The position numbers and the translations under genes are program-made. The notes under the pieces are model-generated. The model was given only the letters and a program-made list of their open reading frames with translations, ran no database searches and was not told where the DNA came from. 64,000 nucleotides of DNA, taken from contig NZ_JAIMID010000002.1 of the NCBI RefSeq assembly GCF_019966535.1, positions 62,001 through 126,000 of the forward strand, given 5' to 3'. Positions 27,741 through 39,700 of the stretch are shown here, piece after piece; position 1 is the stretch's first letter; every line of letters begins with the position of its first letter. The stretch comes from Mesobacterium pallidum (GTDB taxonomy: Bacteria > Pseudomonadota > Alphaproteobacteria > Rhodobacterales > Rhodobacteraceae).

Positions 27741-27752
27741 GGAGCGAAGCAC

Positions 27753-28358
27753 ATGCAAGTTATCCTTCTCGAACGCGTGGCCAAGCTGGGCCAGATGGGC
27801 GATGTCGTCGACGTCAAGGCCGGCTATGCGCGCAACTACCTGCTGCTGCAGGGCAAGGCGCTGACCGCCAGCCAGGCCAACATCGATGCTTTCGAAGCGC
27901 AGAAGGCGCAGCTGGAAGCCCGCAACCTGGAAAGCCGCAAGGAAGCCGAAGCGCTCGGCGACAAGCTGGATGGCCAGCAGTTCGTCGTGATTCGCCAGGC
28001 ATCGGACGGCGGCAGCCTCTACGGCTCGGTCACCACCCGTGACGTCGCCGACGTGGCCACGGCCGAGGGCTTCTCGCTCGACCGCAAGCAGGTCATCATC
28101 CGCGCGCCCATCAAGGAACTGGGCCTGCACGACGTCGAGGTGCACCTGCACCCCGAGGTCATGGTCACCGTGACGCTGAACGTCGCCCGCTCGCCCGAAG
28201 AGGCCGAGCTGCAGGCGTCGGGCAAGTCGATCCAGGAACTGGCCGCGGAAGAAGAAGCCGCCGCCGATTTCGAGATCGCCGAGCTGTTCGACGACATCGG
28301 CGGCGCGGCGTCGGACGACGACGATTCGGGCCTCGTGGAGACCCCGGAAGAGCAGTAA
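27753..28358 (+). CDS. rplI: 50S ribosomal protein bL9
   Basis: A 201-residue protein. The N-terminal domain ([27 protein letters not shown]) and central helix are standard. The C-terminal ~50 residues are an acidic extension ([23 protein letters not shown]) beyond the ~150 residues of E. coli L9, as commonly found in alphaproteobacteria. Last gene of the operon, followed by a strong terminator. Confidence 0.98.
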   Translation: MQVILLERVAKLGQMGDVVDVKAGYARNYLLLQGKALTASQANIDAFEAQKAQLEARNLESRKEAEALGDKLDGQQFVVIRQASDGGSLYGSVTTRDVADVATAEGFSLDRKQVIIRAPIKELGLHDVEVHLHPEVMVTVTLNVARSPEEAELQASGKSIQELAAEEEAAADFEIAELFDDIGGAASDDDDSGLVETPEEQ

Positions 28359-28380
28359 GCTCTTCGTCACGACCTACAGG

Positions 28381-28413
28381 AAGGCCGCGCATCCCTTTGG
28401 CTGCGCGGCCTTT
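28381..28413 (+). terminator. Rho-independent terminator of rpsF-rpsR-rplI
   Basis: The perfect 10-bp stem AAGGCCGCGC / GCGCGGCCTT is followed by TTT. Confidence 0.9.
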
Positions 28414-28426
28414 TTGCATCCGGCGT

Positions 28427-28549
28427 GATCCAGTTGTGTGCCCGGTGGGCACGCAGGATCAGCGCCTGCGGCGCCGGTTGGGGGGCGCTGCCCCCCGTCA
28501 CCTTCGGTGACTCCCCCCGAGGTATTTTCAAAACAATGAAGACAGGGGC
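28427..28549 (-). repeat. Left arm of a ~120-bp inverted repeat around the SNase-like gene
   Basis: Matches the reverse complement of 28968-29089 over ~120 bp with only a handful of differences. It contains the dyads GCCCGGTGGGC, GGGGGGCG-CT-GCCCCCC and CACCTTCGGTG, and ends in a type A dispersed element (GAGGTATTTTCAAAACAATGAA). It begins three bases after the stop of the SNase-like gene. Confidence 0.85.
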
Positions 28550-28551
28550 GT

Positions 28552-28911
28552 CTAGCTGCGACCGTAGCGGTCACAGAGATGACGCTTGGCCAGGGCCTGC
28601 GCGACGGAGTTCCCGCGCACCAGAGAGAGCGGAGAACCCGAAACCCGGCAATCGCCGACATAGCTGCCGTCCGGCTCCTGGCGGTAGAAGCATTCGACGT
28701 GGCGGGCCGTCAGCATGGCGGTGACGAGGCGCTTGGCCTCCAGCCCTTCCTCGGATCGGATGTTCGGACAGTGACGGCCCTCCAGCCGGATCACCTTGCC
28801 ATCGACCAGAACCGTGTCGCCGCTCAGCGCGCGCGGCAACGGGGTGGGCAGGGGTTCCTGGGCGCCAAGCGGCGCGGTAAGCGCAAAGATCATGGCACAG
28901 CATCGCAACAT
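28552..28911 (-). CDS. Secreted SNase-like (thermonuclease-fold) protein
   Basis: A 119-residue protein with a short signal peptide (IFALTAPLGAQ). The body follows the staphylococcal-nuclease-like pattern: SGDTVLVDGKVIRLEGRHCPN, then an AKRLVTAMLTARHVECFY strand/helix unit, GDCRVSGSPLSLV and a C-terminal Cys-Asp-Arg-Tyr. The active-site arginines and acidic residues of true thermonucleases are only partly conserved, so nuclease activity is doubtful. The start is uncertain; ATG 28911 gives the best signal peptide, but no strong ribosome-binding site is visible. The gene is enclosed by the 120-bp inverted repeat. Confidence 0.65.
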   Translation of the reverse strand: MLRCCAMIFALTAPLGAQEPLPTPLPRALSGDTVLVDGKVIRLEGRHCPNIRSEEGLEAKRLVTAMLTARHVECFYRQEPDGSYVGDCRVSGSPLSLVRGNSVAQALAKRHLCDRYGRS

Positions 28912-28967
28912 GGCCAAACCATGCCTGCCAGTAGAGTCTAGGACAAGCCGCTCTTCAAGGCTCCTGC

Positions 28968-29089
28968 CCCCTGCCTTCATCGTTTTCCAAATACCTCGGG
29001 GGGAGTCACCGAAGGTGACGGGGGGCAGCGCCCCCCAACTGGCGCCGCAGGCGCTGATCCTGCGTGCCCACCGGGCACACACCTGGATC
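28968..29089 (+). repeat. Right arm of the ~120-bp inverted repeat; type A element
   Basis: Begins GCCTTCATCGTTTTCCAAAT (type A dispersed element) and continues with the CACCGAAGGTG and GGGGGGC hairpins. It lies between the SNase-like gene and the 3' end of tig. Confidence 0.85.
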
Positions 29090-29167
29090 ACGCTTCCCAA
29101 CGAAGAACGCCGCGCGGATCGTCTCCGCGCGGCGTTCTGACAGTCCAGAGGTCCGAAGACCCGAAGA

Positions 29168-30502
29168 TCACTCTTCGTCGAGCGCTTCCACGGCGGCCTG
29201 GAGATCGTCTTTCGAGATCTCCTTCTCGGTCACCTGGGCGTTCTCGACGATGTGGTCGACGACCTTGTCCTCGAAGATCGGCGCGCGCAGTTGCTGCTGC
29301 ATCTGCACGTTCTGCTGGATGAACTCGAAGAACTGGCGTTCCTGGCCCGGGTACTGCCGCGCCTGCTGCATGATCGCCTGGGTCATCTCGGCGTCGGTCA
29401 CCTCGACCTCGGCTTTCTGGCCCAGCTCGGCCAGCAGGAGGCCCAGCTTCACGCGACGCTCGGCCAGCTTGGTGTGCTCCTCCGTGGTCTCGATCTCGCC
29501 ATGGTTATGGCCGTGATCCTCGGGGTGCTCTTCGTGGTAGAGCTGGTGGGCGATCTGCTTGGCCTCGGCCTCGACCAGGCTCGGCGGCAGCTCGAAGCTC
29601 ACCTTCTCGTCCAGCACGTCCAGCAGGGCGCGCTTGAGCACCTGGCGGGCGGCACCGGCGTATTCGGCCTCGAGCCGCTCACGGATCTGGCCCTTCAGCG
29701 CGTCCAGGTCCTCGGCGCCGAACTTCTTGGCCAGCTCGTCGTCGATCTCGGCCGCCACGGGCTCTTTCACGCCCTTGACGGTCACGTCAAAGACCACGGC
29801 CTTGCCGGCCAGGTGCTCTGCGCCGTATTCCTCGGGGAAGGTGACCTCGACGGTCTTCTCTTCCTCGGCCTTCACGCCGACCAGCTGCTCTTCGAAGCCG
29901 GGGATGAACGAACCCGATCCCAGCACCAGTGGATACTCCTCGGCCGAGCCGCCATCGAAAGGCTCGCCGTCCAGCTTGCCGACGAAGTCGATCACGACCT
30001 GATCGCCGTCCTTGGCCTTGCTGCCCTTCTTGCGGTCCTTGAAGTCCTGCGCATTCTCGGCCAGTTGCGCCAGCGCCTCGTCGACGGCGGCGTCATCGGC
30101 CTTCACGACCAGCTTTTCCAGCGTGATCGAGGTCAGGTCGACCTCGGGCACGGCGGGCAGCGCCTCGTAGGACATCTCGACGGTGACATCGTCACCCTCT
30201 TTCCAGCTTTCGCCATCGACCATCTTGACGTCGGGCTGAAGCGCCGGGCGGTCGCCGCTGTCCTCGAAATGCTTGTTCATGGCGCCGTCGATGGCTTCCT
30301 GCATCGCTTCGCCCAGGACCCGGGGGCCGAACTGCTTTTTCAGCAGCGCCATCGGGACCTTGCCCTTGCGGAAGCCCTTCATCTCGACCTCGGGCTGCGC
30401 CTCGGCGAGCTTTTCGTTGACCTTCTCGTCCAGCTCGGCGGCGGACAGGTGGATCGAATAGCCGCGCTTCAGGCCTTCGTTCAGGGTCTCGGTGACTTGC
30501 AT
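29168..30502 (-). CDS. tig: Trigger factor (ribosome-associated chaperone, peptidyl-prolyl isomerase)
   Basis: A 444-residue chaperone binding nascent chains at the ribosome exit. The N-terminal ribosome-binding domain has the signature GFRKGKVP. The FKBP-type isomerase domain lies around residues 155-245 ([35 protein letters not shown]), followed by the helical C-terminal domain. A His-rich insertion ([13 protein letters not shown]) near residue 330 could bind metal and is variable in the family. ATG 30502 (MQVTETL) is chosen over 30508 because GAGG is seven bases before it. Confidence 0.97.
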   Translation of the reverse strand: MQVTETLNEGLKRGYSIHLSAAELDEKVNEKLAEAQPEVEMKGFRKGKVPMALLKKQFGPRVLGEAMQEAIDGAMNKHFEDSGDRPALQPDVKMVDGESWKEGDDVTVEMSYEALPAVPEVDLTSITLEKLVVKADDAAVDEALAQLAENAQDFKDRKKGSKAKDGDQVVIDFVGKLDGEPFDGGSAEEYPLVLGSGSFIPGFEEQLVGVKAEEEKTVEVTFPEEYGAEHLAGKAVVFDVTVKGVKEPVAAEIDDELAKKFGAEDLDALKGQIRERLEAEYAGAARQVLKRALLDVLDEKVSFELPPSLVEAEAKQIAHQLYHEEHPEDHGHNHGEIETTEEHTKLAERRVKLGLLLAELGQKAEVEVTDAEMTQAIMQQARQYPGQERQFFEFIQQNVQMQQQLRAPIFEDKVVDHIVENAQVTEKEISKDDLQAAVEALDEE

Positions 30503-30709
30503 GGACATCCTCGCATGAGTGACAAGGCCGCCCGGTGGCGGCCTCGTGGAAATTTGCGCTCTTCTAAGGGGCGGGCGCGGCGTGTTCAACCCATAAAACA
30601 GGGGCGATGGGCGGCATTTCGCGCCGCGACGCGGCATCGGATCGGGCCGGGTGGCGACCCGCCCGGCCCGGTGCCGGGCGGGTCGCGCGCAAGGATCGCC
30701 CGGCCCCTC

Positions 30710-33700
30710 TCAGAGCGGCGACAAGACGATGTCGTCCAGCAACCCCGCGTTCGAGACCAGCCCGTCCAGCACCAGCGTGTCGCCGGTGTCGAAGGTCAGC
30801 TCGAGCGTGCTGCCCGGCCCAGAGGTCGTCAGCGCATCGAGCCGCGCCTGGGTGAGCGCGCCGCTCCAGAGCCCGGCGTCGATCATCAGCGTGTCGAGGC
30901 CCAGCTCGAAATCGGTGATCCGGTCGTGATCGATCGTGCTTTGCAGCACGAAGGTGTCGGCCCCTTCCCCGCCGGTCGCCGTGTCATCGCCCCCGAAGAG
31001 GTGGATCGTGTCGTCTCCTTCGCCGCCGTCGATTTCGTCCGCGCCGAAGGGTCCGGATTGCGCATCGTCGATCCAGGTGTCGGCGCCGCGCCCCAGCAGC
31101 GCCACGTCCAGGCCCAGGCCGCCCTCGACCAGGTCCGCGCCGTCGCCGGCCTCGATCGTGTCGGTCTGGGAACCGCCGCGAAGCGTGTCGGCCCCCTGGC
31201 CGCCGGTGATCGAGTCCGCGCCCGCCCCGCCGTCGAGCGAGTCGTTGCCGCCCTCGCCGAGGATCGTGTCGGCGCCTTCGCCGCCCAGCACCGTGTCGTT
31301 GCCGAAGGGATCCTGCTGGGCCGTGTCGATGAAGAGATCGTCTCCCTCGCCAAGGTCCACGAGGTCCGTGCCGTTGCCGCCCGCGACCGTGTCATTGCCC
31401 GCACCGGCCTCGATGCTGTCGGCCCCTCTTCCGCCGACGATAGAGTCGTTGTCGCTGCCGCCGAGGATCGTGTCGAGCCCGTTTCCGCCCACGTAGGTGT
31501 CGTTGCCCAGGTTGCCCTGGATCAGGTCGTTGCCGCTGCCTCCGAACACCAGGTCCGCGCCGTTGGGCCCGGTCTGGGCACTGTCGACAAAGACGTCCTG
31601 CCCGGCGCCGAGGCGCACCGTGTCGGCGCCGAAGCCGCCGGTCACATGGTCGTCGTTGTCGTCGCCAATGATCGTGTCGGCCTGGGCGCCGCCGTCGATC
31701 GTGTCGTTGCCGGCGCCGCCCTCGATCACATCGAAGCCCGCGTCGCCCGACAGCAGGTCGTTGCCGGCCCCGCCCGCGATCACGTCATCGTCGGCGCCGC
31801 CCGACAGCGTGTCCTCGCCGCCGTCGCCCAGCAGCGTGTCGTTGCCGTCTTCGCCGCTGACCAGATCGGCGCCATTGCCGCCTTCTTGCGGCGTGTCGCG
31901 GAACAGGTCGTTCCCGGCGCCAAGCGTCACCACGTCGCGGCCGTCGCCGCCATCCACCGTGTCGGCGCCGTCGCCGCCTTCGATCGTGTCGCCCTGCGAT
32001 CCGCCCAGGAGGCTGTCGTCACCGATGCCGCCGAAGATCAGGTCGTTGCCGGCCCCGCCGTCCACGGTGTCGTTGCCCTGGTTGCCGTGCAGCATGTCGT
32101 CGTCATTGCCGCCCGAGATCTCGTCGAAGCCGAAGCCGCCCTCGAAACTGTCGTTGCCGCCGAGGCCGATGATCGTGTCGGCCCCGCTGTTGCCCTGCAC
32201 GGTGTCGCCGCCGAACGGGCCGTCCTGATCTTCGTCCGTGAAGAGGTCATCGCCCGATCCCAGCAGCACGAGGTCGCGCCCGTTGCCTCCGGCCACCGTG
32301 TCGTTGCCGTCGCCCGACAGGATCGTGTCGGCCTGGGAGCCGCCGTCGATCAGGTCGGCGCCGCTGCCGGCATCGATGAGGATGTAGTCGCTGCCATCGC
32401 CCCCGTCGACCGTGTCGTCGCCGCCGAGGCCGATATAGGTGTCGTCGCCCGCGCCGGCCTTGACCAGGTCGCTGCCCGCGAACCCGTCATCGCCGTGGTC
32501 CTCGATGAAGTCGTTGCCGAGGCCCCCTTCGACCGTGTCGCGGCCCGAACCGCCGCTAAGCAGCAGGTCGTCGCCGTCGCCGCCGATGACCAGGTCGTTG
32601 CCGGCCCCGCCCCGCAGGATGTCGATGCCGTCGTTACCGTAAAGCTGGTCATCGCCCGAGATGCCTTCGAGCAGGTCGTTGTCGGCCCCGCCGATAAGCT
32701 GGTCGGCCCCGAACGAGCCGATCAGTTCGTCATCGCCGTCACCGCCATAAAGGAACGAGCCTTCGCCCGGCGGCGGTGCAGGGGTGATCTGCTCGGGCGC
32801 ATCGACCGAGACATGCATCGTGTAGGTCAGCCCGGCATCGGGCGTCACCGGCCCGTCGGTGGCGAAGTCCCAGGTGTGCACCTCGATGTAGTAGGTCACC
32901 ACGCCTGCGAAGTTCACCGGGCGCGTCAGGGTCACCTGCGCGTCAAGGTTGTTGGTCGACCCGGGGTCGGTGACGAACAGGCCCCGATCCTCGGCATGGA
33001 CCGTCCCCGCCTCGTCCACGATCTTGATCCAGGTAAAGAAATCCGGCGGCGTGGCATCGATGTCGACCGTGATCACCTGGGTGTCCACCTGCGAGGGCAT
33101 CAAGTCGATGCGGTAGCGGTCGACCACCCCGCTGGTGGTGCCGAAGATGGTCACCGTGGGCACCTGCGTCGTCGACAGCGGCGCATCACGCCGCGCCTGA
33201 GCGTCCAGCGACAGCAGGCCGTTCAGCAGCGGCGCATCGGCAAAGGCGTCGTTCTGGTCGCTCTCGGGCTTGACCAGCACGCTCATCGGCACGCCGGCCA
33301 CGAGCGTGTCGTTGCCACCCTCGCCGAACAACTGGTCGGCCCCGCCGTCGCCGCGGATGGAATCGTCGCCCTCGCCGCCCATGATCATGTTGCCGGCGGT
33401 GTTGCCGGTGATCGTGTCGTCATGGGACGTGCCGCGGATCCCCTCGATCCCGGTCGGGGTCTCGGCATTGCCGTGCCCGTCCTCGTAGAGGTTCATCGCC
33501 ATGTCGATGAAGACGCCCGAGGCGCCGTCCTCGACCGAGTAGATGTCGTAGCCGTCGCCGCCGGCGATCTGGTCCAGCCCGGCGCCACCGTCGAGGTAGT
33601 CGTCGCCGGCGCGGCCCAGCAGCGTGTCGTTCAGCTGCCCGCCGCGGAACAGGTTGTCGGCCCCGTCCCCGGCGATGAAGTCGCTGTCGCCGCTGCCGAT

Positions 33701-36700
33701 GACCTGCTCGATCTCGACCAGGTGATCGGTGAACCCGGGGCCGCTGACCGTCGGCAGCGGGTCCGACAGGTCCAGCACCACGGCCACCTTGGACGGCAGG
33801 CCGCTGTAATCGACAAGGTCCAGGCCATCGTCGCCGAACAGCGTGTCGGTGCCGCCCGAGGCCCCGAAGAAGGTGTCGTCCCCCGCGTAGCCATCGAGGT
33901 AGTTGTCGCCCAGGTTGCCGTCCAGCCGGTCGTCAAGGGCGCTGCCCCGCGCCTCTTCGACGTCGATCAGCGTGGCGGCGAGGGTGCCGCTGCCCGTCCC
34001 CGCCACCGTGCCGTCATAGGCAAAGACGGCGTTCTTGCTCAGCACCACGTCAATCGCCACGTGCAGCAGGGTCATGTCCACCAGGTCGGCGCCCAGCCCG
34101 CCGTCCAGCGTGTCGAGCCCGTCGGCCGGCAGGCCGGTGCTGCCGGGCGTGTCCTCGCCGCCGTAGAACAGCACGTCGGCCCCGTCGCCGCCGCGCAGGG
34201 TGTCGTTGCCGCGACCGCCGGCCAGCGTATCGTCGCCGTCCTCGCCCTCGAGCGAATCCGCGCCGTCGCCGCCCGAGAGGTAATCGTCGTCCCGCTGGCC
34301 GAAGAGCGTGTCGTCGCCTTCGTCCCCGAACAGCAGGTCGTTGCCGCGACCGCCGCCGATGGTGTCGTCCCCTTCCTCGCCGACCAGCATGTCTTCGCCG
34401 TCCCGTCCGTCGAGAAGATCGCCCTCGGGCGAGCCGGCGAGGAAGTTGTCATTGCCGTCCCCGACGATCGAGGCCGCGCGGCGCCCGGCGATGATCCCTT
34501 CGATATTGGCAAAGCTGTCCTTGTCGGCCGAGGAGCCCGAGAAGCCGCGGTAGACGCTGAGGTCGACCGAGATGCTTTCGTCGAGGTGCGCGTAGTTGAC
34601 CACGTCCACGCCGCGCCCGCCGTCGAAGACGTCGGCGCCCGGGCTGCCCAGCAGCTCGTCATTGCCCGCGCCGCCGGTGATCGTGTCGTTCCCGAACGAG
34701 CCGGCCAGGCCGGTGTCGTCGCCATCCGTGCCAAAAACGATGTTGCCGCTGGGCGGGGTCGCGCCGGGCGTATCGGTCGGCACGCCGGTCCCGCCGGTGA
34801 AATCCGTGGTGAACAGCGTGAAGTCGAGTCCGCCATGGGTCCAGTAATCGGCCACGAAGACCGTGCCGCCCGGCGTGTCGATGACCAGGTCGCCCTCGAA
34901 CTCGGAAAAGAAAAGGTCCGAGAACGCCAGGTCGAGGAAGTAGAGCGCGCCGCCGCCACCCTTTTCGCCGAAGACCTGGTCGAAGCCGAAGCTGCCGAAA
35001 AAGACGTAGCGGTCGTAGTCCTGCCCGCCGACCAGCAGGTCGTCCCCGGTGCCCGAGATCAGCACGTCGTCGCCCGCCAGGCCGAACAGCTGGGAACGGT
35101 CCTCCATCGCGATCAGCACGTCGCCGGTAAAGCTGTCCGATCCGCGGGCGGCCATGCGCTCGGCCCCGGTGATGGTCAGGTCATTGGTGCCGCCGCCGTC
35201 GAAGGTATAGTGGCTGACCGGGAAGAACCCGAGGTCGGCCACCAGTTGCTGCATGTCGGAAAAGCTGGCCAGGTCGGCGGTGCCATAGGTCGCGAACACG
35301 TTGAATTCGTCGCCGATCCCAAGGCTGATCGCGCCCGGCGCGGCCGTCCAGACCACCTTGTCGCCGGTGCCCGCGCCGCCGTCGAGCAGCGCCGCGCCGC
35401 CGTCCCAGGCCAGGGTGTCGTCGCCCGCCCCGCCCAGGATCGTCTCGCGCTCGGCCGTGCCGTTGCCGCCGCTTTCCAGCAGGTCGTTGCCGTCGCCGCC
35501 GTCGATGTAATCGGCCAGGGCGCCCCCGATCACCGTGTCCGCGCCGCTGCCCATCTGCAGGCCAAATCGTTCGAACGCGCCGATATAGGTGCCGTTGCCG
35601 ATGTCGTATGTGTCCGCGAACCCGGTCCCGCCCGGGTTGGCCAGGTCGTCCTGGCTGAACTCGACCGGGCTGCTTTCAAAGCCCGCATCGATCAGCAACG
35701 CCGCGGCGGTGGTCGAGAAATCGGCGACGAAGAGGTCGGTCGCCGCCCCCGTGCCGCCCCAGTAGAGCGAGCCGCCGTCAAAGACCACGAGGTCGCTCGA
35801 GGCATCCGAGCCGATCACGTCGACCAGTTCGAAATTCGCGTAGTCCAGCACGATGAGCTTCGACAGGGATTCGCCCTCGAGCAGCCCGGCGGTGTACTCG
35901 GTCGTCGTGGCGAGGCCGAGCGACTGCAATAGCGTGGCGAGGCCCAGCATGCTCAGGTCCGCGCCGGTCTGGCGGAACTCAGGCCCGCTGCCGCGGTTCA
36001 GCCAGATCCCCAGCTCGCGCGTGGTGCCCTCGGGCGTGGCGCCGGTGATGATCAGGCGGTCGTCATCCTCGCCGCCATCGGCCAGGTCGAAGCCGTCGGC
36101 CATCCAGTAGACCACGTCGTTGCCGGCGCCGCCCAGCAGGATGTCGTCGCCCTCGCCGCCGAACAGCCGGTCGACGCCGCGCCCGCCGTCGATGTAATCG
36201 TCCAGCCAGTTGCCGTGGATCACGTCGTTGCCCGAGCCCGCGGTCAGCACCAGCCGGTCCATCCCCGCCAGGGTGACGCCGTTGGCCAGCCGGATCGGAG
36301 TCGTCTCGTCGCGTTCGAGCCGCAGGTCGATGCCCTGCACCTGGGCGCTGAAATCGGCGGCAAAGACGTCCTGGTCGTTGGCGCTTTCGCCCGCGTCGTA
36401 GAAGGCGCCGCCGTTGAAGAAGACGAGGTCGTCGGCCGCGTCCGTGGCGGTGATGTTGACCGTCTCGATTCCGCGGAAGGCCAGCATGTCGCCGATATCG
36501 GTCACGCCAAAGCCCAGCGCCGTGACATCGTCGCTCTCGCGCGCCAGCGCGGTGCCGGCCAGGATGTCCGCAAGGTCGGCCCCCGCGTCGAGAATGCCGA
36601 GGCCGCCGCGCAGGCTGCGCCCGCCGCCGCCCAGCGCGCCGAGATTGGCCAGAAAGGCCCAGGCCAGCCCGCCCGTGGTGCCGCCGGTCGTCCCCGTGCC

Positions 36701-39700
36701 CGGCCCGACGATCAGCATGTCGCGGAAATCCAGCGATTCGGGCGCGTCCAGCGACCCGCCCGTCATCATGTCGGCGCCGTTGTCGAACCAGTAGAAGACG
36801 TCGCGCCCGTGGTCGCCGATCAGCTGGTCGCCGACCGCGTCGTCGCCGCCGTAGAGGTTGTCATTGCCCGCGCCGCCGCGGATGTAATCGGAATAGATCC
36901 CGCCCGAGATGTTGTCGGCATGTTGTGTGCCCTCGACCACCAGCTTCTCGAAGCCGCGGATGAAGCTCGATCCGTAGCGCATGCCAAGGCCCGAGCCATC
37001 GTCGCCCATCCCGTCCAGCACCACCCCGCCGGTGGCGCCGACCATCTCTTCGAAATAGTCGAAATTGGCGATCAACGTGTCCAGCGTGCCCGCCCCGCCT
37101 TCGTAATAGGCGCCGCCGGTGTAGAGCACCGCGTCGCCCGCGACATCCGACCCGATGACCGAGATATTCTCGAGCGAGGAATTGAGGTTGACCACGCTGA
37201 CACCGCCCGAGCCGTCGCTGAGCAGGTAGCGGACAAGGTCTGCATGGTGGTCAGTGTCGCTGAGGCCCGTTCGGTCGAGCTGGGAGGTGAGCGAGCCAAA
37301 GACCACGCCCGCCATGTACTGGGTCGAGAGCGTCACCAGGTCCGCGACGGCCGAGCCTACGCCAAAGCCATCGCCGCCGGTCGAGGCGGTGATCCCCTCG
37401 ACCACCACGTCGACGCGCAGCCCCTGCCCGGCCGGGTCCGAGATCAGCGTCGCCTGGTCGTAGCCGGTGCCGCCGTTGATCAGGTCCGCGCCGCCGCCGC
37501 CGATGATCTCGACCTGGATCACGTCGTCGCCTGCGCGCAGGGCCACCGTGTCATTTGAATTGTCGCCCGGCAGCACGACGAAATCGTGGCCCGCGCCGGT
37601 GTCGATGAAATCGGGGTGCAGGTAGCCGACGATGAAGTCATCCGCGTCGCCGGTGCGCAGCGTCAGCGCCTCGATCCCGCGCAGGGTCAGGTCCAGCGTG
37701 CCCGGGCCCACCGTGGCGCCGGTACCGGTGACCTGCATCTCGACGAGGTCCAGCAGGATCGGCACGTCGGCGTGGTGGGCCGCGAAATTGGCCAGCAGCC
37801 GGTCGTATTGCCCGGCCACCACGCCCTGTCCGGCGCCGTCCAGCAGCACCGGCGTGTCGCCGCCATTGTCGAACCAGAGGACCAGGTCGCCCTGGTTGCC
37901 GCCGATCACGTCGACCCCCTGCGTGCTGGACAGCACATTTTCGTCCAGCGGGCCGCGGGTGAACCCGTAGCTGACCAGACCGCTGCCGCTGTCCAGCGCG
38001 TTCAGCATGACCTCGTGATCGGACATGTCAAAGCCGTGGCCCGCGCTTTCCGGCCCCGAGGTGCCGATGCGGACAAAGATCCGGCCGTTGTCCTCCTGCG
38101 CGGTCAGCGGTTTGACCACGTAGAAATCCTCGGCCCCCCGGGTCCGGGTGATCAGCGAATCCTGGAACCCGTCCCAGACGGCAAAGACATTGGCATTGCC
38201 CGCCACGGTCTGAAGCAAATTGTCGGCCCCCGGGCCGATGGCGAATTGCGTATGGCCGTCGATCAGGTCGCCAAAGGCGCTGACGGCCTCGGCCACGTTG
38301 GCGGCCCGTTCCAGGCGGTAGTCGATGATCGCCTGGCGGGCGTTCTCGGCCTCGAGGTCCGTCTCGGTGGTCTGGTCCGGCGCCAGCTCGGTGGTGAAGA
38401 AGATCTCGTATTCGTCGCTGATCGTGTTGAAGGCCCCGTCCTGCAGTCGGAACGGATCGAGGTCGAGCGAGAAGAGATCGAAGGTGAACCCGCCGTCCGG
38501 CAGCTCGAGCGACAGCAGCGGCCCGAACGAGACCTGCAGCCGCGACGGCACCCAGCCGCCCGTCAGCTCGGCCTGCAGCGCAGATATCTCGAAGACCGAG
38601 TTCAGCCCGAAGCCCACGTCATGGTCCAGCGTCACCTCGGGCAGCGTGTAGGTCGCGCTGACCGTGATGTCGCCCAGGTCCGGCACGGCCGAGGCGCCGG
38701 TGGCGCCCTGCACGTGGACCGGCCGCAGAAAGGTCGCCTCTTCGCCCAGCCAGATCACCTCGGTCTGGTCATCGGCGCCGAAATCCGGCGTGCCGTTGTC
38801 CGAGACCAGCGTGACCTGCACCCGCGGATCGGTCGTGCCGCCGCCGAAATCCAGCTGGCTCTTTTCGGTGATGACGATGCCGGTATTGGCCGAGATGTCG
38901 AGCGCGGTGGCCTTGACCACCAGCTTGTCGCGCGGGATCAGCGGCACATAATCGGCCAGGTCGAACTCGTGCTCGGCAAAGACCGTCTCGCCCAGGCCCT
39001 TGATCACCGCGCCGACGCCCGGCAACTTGCCGGCGAACTGCACCAGGAGCTCGTCCAGGTCGACCGACAGCTCGATGAAGCGGGTGTCCGACGCGCCGCT
39101 GGCGGTGATCGTCGGTGCATCGCCGATGCCGTAGGTCACCTGGCTGTCGGTATCGGCGCCGGTGGGCATCCGGGCGCTGATGGTGATGTACTTGTTCAGC
39201 TCGAGTTCCAGCTCGGGCTGGGCGGCTTCGATCGTGATCAGCGGAATCGCATCGTCGCCGGTCCAGTCGATGTCGAGCAGCGTGAGGTCGGGCAGCGTGT
39301 CGCCCCCACCCCAGTAGAAATACTCGGCGTTGCGCAGCCCCGCCTCGAGCCCGAGCACAAAGTCGAGCCCCGCCGCCGCCGAGCTCGAGAAGCCCTCGGT
39401 CTCGAGCGTGGAGGCAACGAGGCGGTAATCCGAGAAATCGAGGCTGAAGGTGCCCGACGGGGCGGCGTTGACCAGCTGGCCCTCGGCGTTGCGCGTCTCG
39501 ATCAGCAGGCCGCCCGGCATGACCGGGTTCACCTCGAGGTCGAAGGTCGCGTCCAGCCCGCCGGTCGTACCCAGCGTGGCATAGGCGAAGAGCCCGATCT
39601 GCAGATCGAGATAGGCCTCGCCCGTAAAGCCGTTGCCCAGCAGGTCAAAGGTCACGTCCGTGGCGCCGCTGGTCGAAAAGATCAGCGAGTCCCCGGTGTC

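Noticed and set aside
28427..29089. Insertion sequence
   Set aside because: The inverted repeats enclose an SNase-like gene, not a transposase, and no target-site duplication is evident. I keep it as an inverted-repeat finding instead.
29252..35932. A plus-strand open frame of 2,226 codons antisense to tig and the RTX gene
   Set aside because: It arises because high-GC codon use, with G/C in nearly every third position, removes stops from the opposite strand. It spans the antisense of two unrelated genes, and its composition is Val/Ala/Arg/Gly/Asp-rich without any domain.
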